Positions 24,297 to 33,476 of a stretch of DNA of 64,000 nt are shown in pieces (positions within the stretch are counted from its first letter, which is position 1; every line of letters starts with the position of its first letter). The notes below the pieces were generated by a model. It saw nothing but the letters and a program-made list of their open reading frames with translations, did no database searches and was not told the DNA's origin. This DNA is from Streptomyces lavendulae subsp. lavendulae (lineage in GTDB: Bacteria; Actinomycetota; Actinomycetes; Streptomycetales; Streptomycetaceae), in assembly GCF_002803845.1 (NCBI RefSeq), contig NZ_CP024985.1, positions 6,769,501 to 6,833,500 on the forward strand, read 5' to 3'. A program made the position numbers and the translations under genes.

Positions 24297-25457
24297 ATGG
24301 GCGCCGTGACCCCTGCCAAGGTGCTGACCCCCGCCGCCAAGTCCCCCGCCTCCCCGAGCACGGCCCGGGCCATCAACGACCGCCTCGCCCTCGAACTCCT
24401 CCAGGAGGAGGGGCCGCTGACGGCGAGCCGGCTCAAGCAGCTCACCGGACTGTCCCGGCCCTCCGTGGCCGACCTGGTCGAACGGCTCGCCGAGGCCGGG
24501 CTGATCGAGGTCGTGGGGGAGTCCGGCGAACAGCGCCGCGGCCCCAACGCCCGCGTCTACGGGATCGTCGCCCGCCGGGCCCACCTCGCCGCCCTGGACG
24601 TACGGACCGACAGCGCGACCGCCGTGGTCACCGACCTGCTCGGCCGTCCGCTCGGCCGGACCGCGCTGCCCGTCGACGCCGTGGAGGAGGCAGTCGACCG
24701 GCTGGAGGCCCTGACCGCGCGGACGGGCGCCGGCGCCCTGCACACCGTCGTCGTGGGCGCCCCCGGCCTGGTCGCCCCGGGCGGCGGCGAGCTGCGCGGC
24801 ACCGGCGCCCTGCCCGTCTGGCACCGGGACCTGGTCGCCGCCCTCCAGCGGCGGCTGCCCGCCACCGTGGTGGTGGAGAACGAGACCAACCTGGCGGCCC
24901 TGGCCGAGCAGCGCGCCGGAGCCGCCCGGGACGTGGACTCCTTCGTCCTGCTGTGGCTCGGCGACGGCGTGGGCGCCGCCGTGGTCCTCGACGGGCGGCT
25001 GCGCCGGGGGGCCTCCGGCGGGGCCGGGGAGATCGGCTTCCTCCCGGTCCCCGGGACGGCCGGGCTGCCCTCCGCCACCGCGTGCGACGGCGGCTTCCAC
25101 GCCCTGGCGGGCAGGTCGGCGGTCGGGGCGCTCGCGCGGGAGCACGGCTTCCGGGGGCCGGTCGAGGAGGCCGTCGCCGGGGCCGCCGGGGAGGCCTTCC
25201 TGGACGCGCTCGCGGAGCGGCTCGCGCTCGGGGCGGCGGCCGTCGCGGCGATCCTCGACCCCGGCTGCGTGGTCCTGGGCGGCGGACTCGGCCACGCGGG
25301 CGGCGAGGCCCTGGCCGCCCGGGTGGAGCGCCGCCTCGCCGCCCTGAGCCCCGTACCGACCGAGGTCCGCGCCACCGCCCTCGGGGACCCGGCCGTCCTG
25401 GAGGGCGCCCGGCTGGCCGCCCGCGAAGCGGCCCAGTCGGTCCTCTTCGGCCCCTGA
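24297..25457 (+). CDS. ROK-family transcriptional regulator
   Basis: This is a 386-residue repressor with an N-terminal winged helix (LTASRLKQLTGLSRPSVADL, about residues 40-75) and a C-terminal ROK/sugar-kinase-like domain. The latter shows VENETNLAALAEQ and GDGVGAAVVLDGRLRRGASG, plus AGEIGFLPV. The ROK Cys-rich zinc motif is not evident. ATG 24297 is used; no Shine-Dalgarno is visible upstream, and ATG 24270 would overlap the operator, so translation may start on a very short leader. It is divergent from the MFS gene and probably represses it and itself in response to a sugar ligand. Confidence 0.86.
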   Translation: MGAVTPAKVLTPAAKSPASPSTARAINDRLALELLQEEGPLTASRLKQLTGLSRPSVADLVERLAEAGLIEVVGESGEQRRGPNARVYGIVARRAHLAALDVRTDSATAVVTDLLGRPLGRTALPVDAVEEAVDRLEALTARTGAGALHTVVVGAPGLVAPGGGELRGTGALPVWHRDLVAALQRRLPATVVVENETNLAALAEQRAGAARDVDSFVLLWLGDGVGAAVVLDGRLRRGASGGAGEIGFLPVPGTAGLPSATACDGGFHALAGRSAVGALAREHGFRGPVEEAVAGAAGEAFLDALAERLALGAAAVAAILDPGCVVLGGGLGHAGGEALAARVERRLAALSPVPTEVRATALGDPAVLEGARLAAREAAQSVLFGP

Positions 25458-25491
25458 CGGCCACGGCCCGACCGGCCGCCTCCCGGGGTCC

Positions 25492-25685
25492 TCAGCCCCG
25501 GGCCGCCGTGCGCCCTGCCAGGAACTGCGCGAACGTGCCCCGCCCCACCGCGTGGGCCGGGGCCAGGTGCCCGCCGCGCAGGAAGGCGGCGTACGTCCGG
25601 CCCGCCAGCGGCCCTCCTCCCGCAGCCGGGCGGCGAGCGGGGTGCCCAGGGTGCCGGTGCCGCCGGTGACGACGATGGTGCTCAT
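25492..25685 (-). pseudogene. Decayed NmrA-like SDR gene, internal deletion and frameshift
   Basis: The minus-strand frame from ATG 25685 reads the start of an NAD(P)-binding SDR (IVVTGGTGTLG, then LAARLREEG). At about 25615 the reading changes frame and becomes HLAPAHAVGRGTFAQFL followed by a TGA at 25494-25492, which is the usual C terminus of NmrA/SDR proteins. About 180 residues of the middle are missing. Neither frame alone makes a working enzyme. The gene has a normal-looking start (GGAAGG upstream), so it was once functional. Confidence 0.72.
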
Positions 25686-25836
25686 GGTGTGCGGGTCCTT
25701 CCCGTCGGGGGTGCTCTCCCCCAGGGGACAGTCCGGCCCGCCGGAACGTGACACCCCGCGCCGGGGAGAACGGCGGCAACGTGCGAGGACCCGGTGGCCG
25801 CCGGGCCACCGGGTCCTCACGCCTCACCCGGGGGGA

Positions 25837-28218
25837 TCAGCAGGCGCCCTGGTCCTTCCAGACGCCCCACTCGCCGGTGGTGCCGGGCTCCTCGTTCTGG
25901 GTCCACCACTGGGCCTTCCAGGTGTGGCCCTTGTGGGAGACGAGGCTGCCGCTGTTGTAGACCGTGCCCGCCACGTACGCCGGGCTCGTGCACGTCCCGC
26001 CCGGAGGCGTGGTGGGGGGCGTGGTGGGCGGCGTGGTCGGAGGGGTCGTCGGGGGAGTGGTCGGCGGGGTGGTGGGAGGCGTGGTCGGGGGCGTGGTGGT
26101 GCCCGGCTCCACGACCGTCGTGCCGCGCGCCAGGTCCCCGGCCAGGGCGTACGTGGTGCCGGAGATGTTCACCGTCCAGTTGGAGGGGGTGGACACCGGC
26201 AGGTAGTAGTTGAACGCCAGGTCGACGGAGGCGCCCGGGGCCAGCGTCTGCCAGGCCGGCAGCTTCAGCGAGACCCGCTGGAAGTCGCCCTTCAGGCCGC
26301 CGACGTTGCTGCCGCTGTGGCCGGTGGAGATCACCTTGGTGCCGAAGCCGGACTGGTCCGAGGCGTTGGCCGGGGCCGAGGTCCCGTAGTCGAACTGGAA
26401 CTCCGTGCCGCCGGGCAGCGTGCTCTTCGTGTTGTTGGTGATCTTCAGCTTCGGGGTGATCGGGTAGTTGGAGTCGCCCAGCTTGAACTCGGTGAACTCC
26501 GTCTTGATGTCGACGGCCTGCGCGGGCAGCGCCGCGCCCGCCTTCTTCGCGCCGTACGGGGTGGCCGCCTTGAACTTGTCGTACATCAGGGAGGTGAGCG
26601 TGTCGCCCATCTCGTACTGGCCCTTGGCCGCGTTGTAGGAGTAGTCGCCGGCCAGCTCCCAGACCATCGTGCCGCCGATGCCCTTGTTCACCACGTAGTC
26701 GGCCTTGGCGGCGACGGACTGCTCGTCCTCCGTCGACAGGAAGACCTTCTTCTGCGCGTTCCACAGCCACGGCGCCACCAGGGTGGAGTCGTACTTGCGG
26801 GCGTAGGTGCCGGTCAGCGTGGTGTTCGCGGGGAAGCCGTACTTCGTGACGTAGTCGCCGACGACGCCCTTCTCCAGGTTCTTCGCGTGCCACATCGGGT
26901 TGGATCCCGCCGGGGACTCGATCCCGTTGGTGTCCAGGTCGTGCCAGAGGTTGTCGATGCCGACCGCGCCGTCACCGCACTTGGTCAGGCCCGCGCCGGC
27001 CGGGCAGGTGGTGGCCGGCGCCCGGCCCCACAGGCCGTCCGTGCCGCCCTGCACGTTCTTGAAGCCGCGGGTGTAGTACGGCAGGCCGATGTTGATCCGG
27101 CCGGACGGCATCGACCCGCGGAAGTAGTGGTAGGCCCAGTCGGTGTTCAGGTAGCCGGTGCCGCCGTACTGGGAGGTGGAGTAGACGCTCGCGGCGGCCA
27201 GCTCACCGTCCTTGCCGTCGTCGAAGAGCGAGGCGTTGGGGCCGACATACTCGTTCCAGGCGCCGTGCAGGTCGTAGGACATGATGTTGACGTAGTCCAG
27301 GTACTGCTGCATCTGGAAGGTCTCCATGCCCCGCAGCAGGTAGCCGGAGGAGGGGGCGGCGACGGAGAGCAGGTAGTGCTTGCCGTCGGCGGCGCCCGCG
27401 CGGTCGAGCCGCTCGCGCAGCGACTTCATCAGGGCCGCGTAGCCCTTGACCAGGCCGGCCCGGCGGGCGTTGGACAGCTGCCAGTCCAGCGGGTTGCCCG
27501 CGTCCTTCATGGTGGTCGGGTACTCGTAGTCGATGTCGACGCCGTTGAACCCGTACTTGCGGATGAACTCCACCGAGGAGTCCGCGAAGGTGTCGATGCC
27601 CGCCTGGTTGACGGAGCCGTCGGCGTTGGTGGCCATCGAGTAGAAGCCGCCCGACGCGACGCGGTTGCCGTCGTCGCCGAAGTAGCCGCCGGTCTCGGCC
27701 CAGCCGCCCACCGAGATCAGCGTCTTCACGTTCGGGTACTGCTTCTTGAATTTGTTCAGGAGGTTGAAGTGGCCCTTGTACGGGAGGGCCGGGTCCATCT
27801 CCGCGCCGGCGACGCCGGGCCAGGTCATCCCGGTGGCGGCGTTGTCCGCGTTGTCCGCGCCGACCGAGATCCTGTTGTCGGCCCCGACGTGGGCGAAGGC
27901 GTAGTTCAGGTGGGTGACCTTGGACCACGGTACGTTGTTGGCGAGGTAGGCGGGGGTGCCGTCCTTGCCCGTGCGCCAGCCGGTGAAGTATCCGATGACG
28001 CGGCGCTGGTGGTCGGCGCCCATCTTCTCGCGGCCTTCGGAGTCGTAGACCGAGCAGTACGGGACGTCCACGCCCGCGGTCTTGTAGAGACCGTCGGGGC
28101 GACAGCCCTCGTTGTCGGCGGCGTGCGAGACGCCCGTCGAGAGCCCGCCGGCCAGCAGTCCGGCGATCGCGGCGCCGGATGCCAGGAGCAGGGCTCTCGT
28201 ACGTGTGGGGGACGGCAT
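25837..28218 (-). CDS. Secreted modular chitinase, GH18 with ChiC-type and chitin-binding domains
   Basis: This is a 793-residue extracellular endochitinase. A signal peptide (RTRALLLASGAAIAGLLAGG) ends near Ala33. The GH18 barrel (about 45-540) has KTLISVGGWAETG and the catalytic motif FNGVDIDYEYP with Glu232 as acid/base; YVNIMSYDLHGAW supplies the substrate Tyr/Asp. Next is a ChiC-type beta domain, ending at about 690, then a (TTPP)n linker. The C terminus is a small CBM5/12 chitin-binding domain (GHTWKAQWWTQNEEPG). ATG 28218 follows AGGAGGCACC. Direct repeats upstream mark chitin/N-acetylglucosamine control. Location and architecture agree with the chitinase near the rib genes in S. coelicolor. 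Confidence 0.95.
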   Translation of the reverse strand: MPSPTRTRALLLASGAAIAGLLAGGLSTGVSHAADNEGCRPDGLYKTAGVDVPYCSVYDSEGREKMGADHQRRVIGYFTGWRTGKDGTPAYLANNVPWSKVTHLNYAFAHVGADNRISVGADNADNAATGMTWPGVAGAEMDPALPYKGHFNLLNKFKKQYPNVKTLISVGGWAETGGYFGDDGNRVASGGFYSMATNADGSVNQAGIDTFADSSVEFIRKYGFNGVDIDYEYPTTMKDAGNPLDWQLSNARRAGLVKGYAALMKSLRERLDRAGAADGKHYLLSVAAPSSGYLLRGMETFQMQQYLDYVNIMSYDLHGAWNEYVGPNASLFDDGKDGELAAASVYSTSQYGGTGYLNTDWAYHYFRGSMPSGRINIGLPYYTRGFKNVQGGTDGLWGRAPATTCPAGAGLTKCGDGAVGIDNLWHDLDTNGIESPAGSNPMWHAKNLEKGVVGDYVTKYGFPANTTLTGTYARKYDSTLVAPWLWNAQKKVFLSTEDEQSVAAKADYVVNKGIGGTMVWELAGDYSYNAAKGQYEMGDTLTSLMYDKFKAATPYGAKKAGAALPAQAVDIKTEFTEFKLGDSNYPITPKLKITNNTKSTLPGGTEFQFDYGTSAPANASDQSGFGTKVISTGHSGSNVGGLKGDFQRVSLKLPAWQTLAPGASVDLAFNYYLPVSTPSNWTVNISGTTYALAGDLARGTTVVEPGTTTPPTTPPTTPPTTPPTTPPTTPPTTPPTTPPGGTCTSPAYVAGTVYNSGSLVSHKGHTWKAQWWTQNEEPGTTGEWGVWKDQGAC

Positions 28219-28339
28219 GGTGCCTCCTGGGGAGGGGAGGATGGCAGGACACAACTGCGGCAACAAGCAGGAACGTGGCGCTGGTTGGCCCGTGACGTGC
28301 GCACGTCGGCAGGCCGGCTCCCCGGGGAAGATGAAGGGA

Positions 28340-28381
28340 ACGTTAAGAGGACTAGACCAACCCGTCAATAGGTCTGGACCA
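28340..28381 (-). promoter_or_regulatory. Chitinase promoter with flanking direct repeats
   Basis: On the minus strand, -35 TTGACG (28368-28363) and -10 TAACGT (28345-28340) are 17 bases apart. Copies of the chitinase direct repeat lie on both sides of the -35: TGGTCCAGACC (28381-28371) and TGGTCTAGTCC (28359-28349). TGGTCCAGACCT repeats are known to control Streptomyces chitinase genes, and the related DasR site is TGGTCTAGACCA. A repressor bound here would block the promoter. Confidence 0.75.
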
Positions 28382-28521
28382 AAGCCGGATGCGGGGGTGT
28401 CCGACGGTGCGGGTGGCGCGAGTGCGGCGCTCAAGAACGGCTGGTTTGTGACCCAGGCCACAGCGCTTCACCCGCATGGCCCCCGATCCCCCGTGGCACA
28501 CTGGCCGTAGTACCAGTAGCA

Positions 28522-28647
28522 GCGCACTCCGGGGTCGGTGTAATTCCGAACCGGCGGTATAGTCCGCGACCCGTCCGCATCCAGCGGCCGGTTGACCAGG
28601 TGAAATTCCTGGACCGACGGTTAAAGTCCGGATGGGAGGCAGTGCGC
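28522..28647 (+). promoter_or_regulatory. FMN riboswitch (RFN element)
   Basis: This is the conserved RFN aptamer: CTCCGGGGTCGGTG, CCGAACCGGCGGTATAGTCC, GACCAGGTGAAATTCCTGG and AAGTCCGGATGGGAGG occur in the canonical order. The closing P1 helix is GCGCACT (28522-28528) with AGTGCGC (28641-28647). It lies 170 bases before ribD and would lower riboflavin-gene expression when FMN is abundant. The downstream leader has GCCGCCGTCGGCGG-type hairpins that could form the expression platform. The 28382-28521 interval holds the rib promoter region, with no gene. Confidence 0.95.
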
Positions 28648-28819
28648 GGCGGGCCAGTCACCGGTACGCCGCCGTCGGCGGTCCATCGGCGTTTCCCCAG
28701 CGGAGACGTGTCGGACGGACCGGGTTTCCGGCCTCGGCGTCCCCGCGTGTGCTCACCCGCTTCATCTGTCGTATCCCGACAGGCCCCGGAGTCCGTGCCC
28801 GATGAGGCAGGAGGACCCG

Positions 28820-29941
28820 GTGGCGCACCACGCCGACGCGAACGCAAGTCCCGGCACCGACGTGCCCGCCATGCGGCGTGCCATCGAGCTCGCCGCCCGC
28901 GGCCTCGGCTCCACCAGCCCCAACCCCGTCGTCGGCTGCGTGATCACCGACCCCTCCGGCGCCGTCGTCGGCGAGGGCTGGCACGAACGCGCCGGCGGCC
29001 CGCACGCCGAGGTCCACGCCCTGCGCCGGGCGGGTGCGGCGGCCCGCGGCGGCACCGCGTACGTCACCCTCGAACCCTGCAACCACACCGGCCGCACCGG
29101 CCCCTGCGCCCAGGCCCTGATCGAGGCCGGCGTCACCCGCGTGCTCTACGCCGTGGCCGACCCGAACCCGCAGGCCAGCGGCGGTGGCGCCACCCTCCGC
29201 GCGGCGGGCATCAGCGCCGAGGGCGGACTGCTGCGGGCCGAGGCCGAGGCGGGCAACGCCGCCTGGCTGACCTCCGTACGGCTCGGCCGCCCCCACGTCA
29301 CCTGGAAGTACGCCGCCACCCTCGACGGCCGCAGCGCCGCCGCGGACGGCACCAGCCGGTGGATCACCTCCGCCGAGTCCCGGGCCGACGTCCACCGGCT
29401 GCGCGCCGAGTGCGACGCCGTCCTCGTCGGCGGCGGCACCCTGCGGGAGGACGACCCGCACCTCGCCGTCCGCGGCGTCGAGGGCGCGACCCAGCCCCTG
29501 CGGATCGCTCTCGACACCCACGCCGGCCTGCTGCCCACCGCCCGCATCCTCGACGACGCCGCACCCACCCTGATCGTCGTCGGCGAGGACGCCGACACCC
29601 GGCACCTGCCCGGTGTCGAGGTGCTGCGCATGCCCCTGCACGACGGCCACATCGGCGTCCACGACCTGCTCGGCCGGCTGTACGCCCGCGGCGTGCGCTC
29701 CCTGTTCCTGGAAGGCGGACCCACCCTCGCGGGCACCTTCCTCCGGGCCGGGGCCGTCGACCGGGTCATCGGCTACCTCGCCCCCGCCCTCCTCGGCGCG
29801 GGCCCCGCCGCCCTCGCCGGCGCCGGCGTGGACACCATCTCCGACGCGGTGCGCCTCGACCTCACCGAGGCCGTCCGCGTCGGCCCCGATCTCCGCATCA
29901 CCGCAGTCCCCACCGTCCGCACGCCCCTCAAGGAGCACTGA
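28820..29941 (+). CDS. ribD: Riboflavin biosynthesis deaminase/reductase RibD
   Basis: This 373-residue bifunctional enzyme catalyses deamination and then side-chain reduction of the GTP-derived pyrimidine. The N-terminal deaminase has HAEVHALRRAG and the zinc motif TLEPCNHTGRTGPC. The C-terminal reductase has YAATLDGRSAAADGTSRWIT and LFLEGGPTLAG. I choose GTG 28820 because AGGAGGACCC precedes it directly; ATG 28802 lies inside that ribosome binding site. The TGA is directly followed by the ribE GTG. Controlled by the FMN riboswitch. Confidence 0.95.
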   Translation: MAHHADANASPGTDVPAMRRAIELAARGLGSTSPNPVVGCVITDPSGAVVGEGWHERAGGPHAEVHALRRAGAAARGGTAYVTLEPCNHTGRTGPCAQALIEAGVTRVLYAVADPNPQASGGGATLRAAGISAEGGLLRAEAEAGNAAWLTSVRLGRPHVTWKYAATLDGRSAAADGTSRWITSAESRADVHRLRAECDAVLVGGGTLREDDPHLAVRGVEGATQPLRIALDTHAGLLPTARILDDAAPTLIVVGEDADTRHLPGVEVLRMPLHDGHIGVHDLLGRLYARGVRSLFLEGGPTLAGTFLRAGAVDRVIGYLAPALLGAGPAALAGAGVDTISDAVRLDLTEAVRVGPDLRITAVPTVRTPLKEH

Positions 29942-30580
29942 GTGTTCACCGGAATCGTCGAAGAACTGGGCGAGGTCACCGCCGTCGAGCAACTCGCCGA
30001 AGCCTCCCGCTTCCGCCTGCGCGGCCCCGTCGTGACCGAGGACGCCAAGCACGGCGACTCGATCGCCGTCAACGGCGTCTGCCTGACCGTCGTGGAGACC
30101 GCCGACGGCGAGTTCACCGCCGACGTCATGCAGGAGACCCTCAACCGGTCCAGCCTCGGCGCGCTGACCGCCGGCTCCCGCGTCAACCTGGAGCGCCCCA
30201 TGGCCCTCGGCGGACGCCTCGGCGGCCACCTCGTCCAGGGCCACGTGGACGGCACCGGCGAGATCCTCTCCCGCACCCCTTCGGAGCACTGGGAGCTCGT
30301 CCGGATCGCGCTCCCGGAGAACCTTTCAAGGTACGTCGTAGAGAAGGGCTCTATCACTGTGGACGGCGTCAGCCTCACCGTGGTCGAGGCCGCCGCCGAC
30401 TCCTTCACCATCAGCCTCATCCCCACCACCCTCGCGCTGACCACCCTGGGCATCAAGCAGCCCGGTGAGCCTGTCAACCTCGAAGTCGACGTCCTCGCCA
30501 AGTACGTCGAGCGCCTCCTCGCGGCCGGCGTGGACCCCCTGGCAGCGACCCCGAACGACACGGAGGGAACGGACCGGTGA
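29942..30580 (+). CDS. ribE: Riboflavin synthase alpha chain
   Basis: This is a 212-residue two-domain lumazine-binding protein that dismutates two 6,7-dimethyl-8-ribityllumazine to riboflavin. It starts with the conserved MFTGIVEELGEV. Both lumazine-binding repeats are present: SIAVNGVCLTVVE with GGHLVQGHVDGTG, and SITVDGVSLTVVE with TTLALTTLG. Length is normal. Its GTG follows the ribD stop without spacing and its TGA overlaps the next GTG by four bases, giving tight translational coupling. Confidence 0.96.
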   Translation: MFTGIVEELGEVTAVEQLAEASRFRLRGPVVTEDAKHGDSIAVNGVCLTVVETADGEFTADVMQETLNRSSLGALTAGSRVNLERPMALGGRLGGHLVQGHVDGTGEILSRTPSEHWELVRIALPENLSRYVVEKGSITVDGVSLTVVEAAADSFTISLIPTTLALTTLGIKQPGEPVNLEVDVLAKYVERLLAAGVDPLAATPNDTEGTDR

Positions 30581-31230
30581 GCGCCCTGACCTGGCTGAAC
30601 TCCGAAGCCTTCACCGCCTTCGGCCAGAAGATCATCTGGTCGGACGCGATCGGCAACACCATGGGTCTGGCCGCCCTGGCCCTCGGCTGGCGGCGTTCCA
30701 TATGGACCTGGCCGACCCAGTTCCTCTCCGGCGTCATCCTCTTCATCGCGTTCGCCGCCGGGCACCTCTCCGGCAACGCCGGCAAGCAGGTCGTCGTCAT
30801 GGTGGTCGCCCTGTGGGGCTGGACGATGTGGAGCCGCGGCAAGCGGCAGGCCCAGGACGCCTCCCTGGCCGTCCGCTTCGCCACCTGGCGCGAGCGCGGC
30901 CTGCTCCTCGGCGCCGCCGCGGTCGGCACGCTGGCCGTCACCGGACTGTTCACCCTCTACCCGTGGATGTCCTGGAACCCGCTGCCGGACGCCTACATCT
31001 TCGTCGGCACCATCGTCGCCATGTACGCCCAGGCCAAGGGACTCGTCGAGTTCTGGTTCGCCTGGCTGCTGGTCGACGCGGTCGGCGTCCCCCTCGCCTT
31101 CACCAGCGGCTACGCCTTCTCCGCCTTCGTCTACGTGATCTACGGAGCCCTCGTGCTCTGGGGCGCCTACGACTGGTACCAGCGCTCGCGCACCACCCCC
31201 GCCCCGGCCCTCGAAGGAGCAACGGCATGA
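30577..31230 (+). CDS. ribM: PnuC-like vitamin transporter, RibM (riboflavin uptake)
   Basis: This is a 217-residue membrane protein of the PnuC fold (seven or so helices, e.g. SIWTWPTQFLSGVILFIAF, LVEFWFAWLLVDAVGVPLAF). PnuC itself carries nicotinamide riboside, but relatives inside actinobacterial rib operons (RibM) are known riboflavin facilitators. Its position under the FMN riboswitch strongly favours riboflavin. GTGA overlap with ribE upstream and ATGA overlap with ribBA downstream show one coupled operon. Confidence 0.88.
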   Translation: MSALTWLNSEAFTAFGQKIIWSDAIGNTMGLAALALGWRRSIWTWPTQFLSGVILFIAFAAGHLSGNAGKQVVVMVVALWGWTMWSRGKRQAQDASLAVRFATWRERGLLLGAAAVGTLAVTGLFTLYPWMSWNPLPDAYIFVGTIVAMYAQAKGLVEFWFAWLLVDAVGVPLAFTSGYAFSAFVYVIYGALVLWGAYDWYQRSRTTPAPALEGATA

Positions 31231-32528
31231 CCCCCCTCAAGCCCGTGCCCGACGTCCCCGAATCCGGCCCGCAGGAGACCTTCCTCCTCGACCCCGTCGA
31301 GCAGGCCATCCGCGACATCGCCGCCGGCCGCCCCGTGGTCGTCGTCGACGACGAGGACCGCGAGAACGAGGGCGACCTCGTCATCGCCGCCGAGAAGGCC
31401 ACCCCCGAGATCATCGCCTTCATGATGAGCGAGTGCCGCGGCCTGATCTGCGCCCCCATGGAGGGCCCGGAGCTGGACCGCCTGGAACTCCCGCAGATGG
31501 TCCGGCACAACACCGAGTCGATGCAGACGGCCTTCACCGTCTCCGTCGACGCGAGCGGCGCCCACGGCGTCACCACCGGCATCTCCGCCGCCGACCGCGC
31601 CACCACCCTGCGCCTGCTGGCGAACGGGACCTCCGAGGCCGGCGACTTCGTCCGCCCCGGCCACATCTTCCCGCTGCGCGCCAAGCCCGGCGGCGTGCTG
31701 GTCCGCAACGGCCACACCGAGGCCGCCGTCGACCTCGCCCGCCTCGCGGGCCTGCGCCCGGCCGGCGCCATCGTGGAGATCGCCGGCGAGGACGGCGTCA
31801 TGCTGCGCCTGCCCGAGCTGATCCCCTTCGCCCGCAAGCACGGCCTGACGATCATCTCCATCGAGGACCTGATCGCCTACCGCCGCTCCGCCGAGCCGAC
31901 CGTGCGCCGCGAGGCCGAGGTCAGCCTGCCGACCGCCGCCGGCGAGTTCACCGCGTACGGGTTCCGCTCCACCGTCGACGGCGTCGAGCACGTCGCCCTC
32001 GTCCACGGCGAGGTCGGCGACGGCGAGGACGTCCTGGTCCGGATGCACTCCGAATGCCTGACCGGCGACATCTTCCAGTCCCAGCGCTGCGACTGCGGCC
32101 CCCAGCTCCAGGCCGCCATGGCCCGCATCCAGGCCGAGGGCCGCGGCGTGGTCGTCTACCTGCGCGGCCACGAGGGCCGGGGCATCGGCCTGCTGTCCAA
32201 GCTGCGCGCCTACGAGCTCCAGGAGCGCGGCCGCGACACCCTGGACGCCAACCTGGAACTCGGCCTGCCCGCCGACGCCCGCGACTACGGGGCCGGCGCC
32301 CAGATCCTCGCCGACCTCGGCGTGCGCAGCGTCCGGCTGCTGACCAACAACCCCGACAAGTCCGACGCGCTCGTCCGCCACGGCATCGCCGTCAGCGGCC
32401 GGGAGCAGATGCCCATCGAGGCGGGCGAGCACAACCTGCGCTACCTGCGCACCAAGCGCGACCGGATGGGCCACGACCTGCCCTGGCTGGAGGGGGCCGT
32501 CCCCACCTCCGCCTGCGGCAACCAGTAA
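31227..32528 (+). CDS. ribBA: DHBP synthase / GTP cyclohydrolase II, RibBA
   Basis: This 433-residue bifunctional enzyme makes both riboflavin precursors. The N-terminal 3,4-dihydroxy-2-butanone-4-phosphate synthase shows DDEDRENEGDLVIAAEK and GVTTGISAADRATT. The C-terminal GTP cyclohydrolase II has the zinc triad in SECLTGDIFQSQRCDCGPQL and the catalytic YLRGHEGRGIGL block. ATG 31227 overlaps the ribM stop as ATGA, with GAAGGAG upstream. It supplies substrate to RibD and RibH encoded on either side. Confidence 0.96.
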   Translation: MTPLKPVPDVPESGPQETFLLDPVEQAIRDIAAGRPVVVVDDEDRENEGDLVIAAEKATPEIIAFMMSECRGLICAPMEGPELDRLELPQMVRHNTESMQTAFTVSVDASGAHGVTTGISAADRATTLRLLANGTSEAGDFVRPGHIFPLRAKPGGVLVRNGHTEAAVDLARLAGLRPAGAIVEIAGEDGVMLRLPELIPFARKHGLTIISIEDLIAYRRSAEPTVRREAEVSLPTAAGEFTAYGFRSTVDGVEHVALVHGEVGDGEDVLVRMHSECLTGDIFQSQRCDCGPQLQAAMARIQAEGRGVVVYLRGHEGRGIGLLSKLRAYELQERGRDTLDANLELGLPADARDYGAGAQILADLGVRSVRLLTNNPDKSDALVRHGIAVSGREQMPIEAGEHNLRYLRTKRDRMGHDLPWLEGAVPTSACGNQ

Positions 32529-32594
32529 CCACGTCCCGCACACCACGTCCCACACACCCCGTACCACCACCACGAAGAACCGAGGAGCAGAGCT

Positions 32595-33080
32595 GTGAGC
32601 GGCAAGGGCGCACCCGAACTGAGCGTGAAGAACTGCGGAGACCTCCGGGTGGCCGTGATCGCGGCCCAGTGGCACGAGAAGGTCATGGACGGCCTCGTCG
32701 ACGGCGCCCTGCGCGCCCTGCACGAGCTGGGCATCGACGAGCCCACCCTGCTGCGCGTCCCCGGCAGCTTCGAGCTGCCGGTCGTGGCGAAGGTACTCGC
32801 CGGTCGCGGTTACGATGCCATCGTCGCCCTCGGAGTGGTCATCCGCGGCGGCACCCCGCACTTCGACTACGTCTGCCAGGGCGTCACCCAAGGCCTGGTA
32901 CAGGTGTCGATCGACACCGGAGTCCCCGTCGGCTTCGGCGTCCTGACCTGCGACAACGATGAGCAGGCGCTGGACCGCGCCGGACTCGAAGGGTCGAACG
33001 AGGACAAGGGGCACGAAGCGGTCACCGCCGCCGTCTCCACCGCCATGACCCTGCGTACCGTCAGCGAACCCTGGCGCTGA
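32595..33080 (+). CDS. ribH: 6,7-dimethyl-8-ribityllumazine synthase
   Basis: This 161-residue lumazine synthase condenses the RibD product with DHBP. VPGSFELPVVAKVLA and GVVIRGGTPHFDYVC (catalytic His region) are the family motifs, and GHEAVTAA closes the active site. It would assemble as an oligomeric shell or pentamer. GTG 32595 has CGAGGAG upstream. It lies 66 bp after ribBA and 35 bp before hisE, completing the rib set. Confidence 0.96.
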   Translation: MSGKGAPELSVKNCGDLRVAVIAAQWHEKVMDGLVDGALRALHELGIDEPTLLRVPGSFELPVVAKVLAGRGYDAIVALGVVIRGGTPHFDYVCQGVTQGLVQVSIDTGVPVGFGVLTCDNDEQALDRAGLEGSNEDKGHEAVTAAVSTAMTLRTVSEPWR

Positions 33081-33115
33081 GCGTCGGCGCGGGACCCCTT
33101 ATTCTGAGGACCATC

Positions 33116-33394
33116 ATGGCGAACACTCCCAAGACCTTCGAGGAGCTCTTCACCGAGCTCCAGCTCAAGGCCGCCAACGGCGACCCCAGCACCTCGCGCA
33201 CCGCCGAGCTCGTCGGCAAGGGCGTCCATGCCATCGGCAAGAAGGTCGTCGAGGAGGCCGCCGAGGTCTGGATGGCCGCCGAGTACGAGGGCAAGGAAGC
33301 CGCCGCCGAGGAGATTTCCCAGCTGCTGTACCACGTTCAGGTGATGATGGTGGCGCGCGGGATCTCCCTCGACGACGTCTACGCGCACCTCTAG
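33116..33394 (+). CDS. hisE: Phosphoribosyl-ATP pyrophosphatase
   Basis: This is a 92-residue single-domain HisE, catalysing histidine step 2 (PR-ATP to PR-AMP). It belongs to the all-alpha MazG-like fold: KKVVEEAAEVWMAA carries the metal-binding ExxE, with the second acidic set in AAAEEISQLLYHVQ. Standalone (not fused to HisI) is normal for actinobacteria. TGAGGACC precedes ATG 33116. It follows ribH closely and precedes hisG by 82 bp. Confidence 0.95.
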   Translation: MANTPKTFEELFTELQLKAANGDPSTSRTAELVGKGVHAIGKKVVEEAAEVWMAAEYEGKEAAAEEISQLLYHVQVMMVARGISLDDVYAHL

Positions 33395-33476
33395 GCCGCA
33401 GCTCCTCGCCGCGGGTCCCGCGCCCGCACGCCCACGCACACCTTTCGCATCCACGCCACGCACCAAAGGAAGCCCC

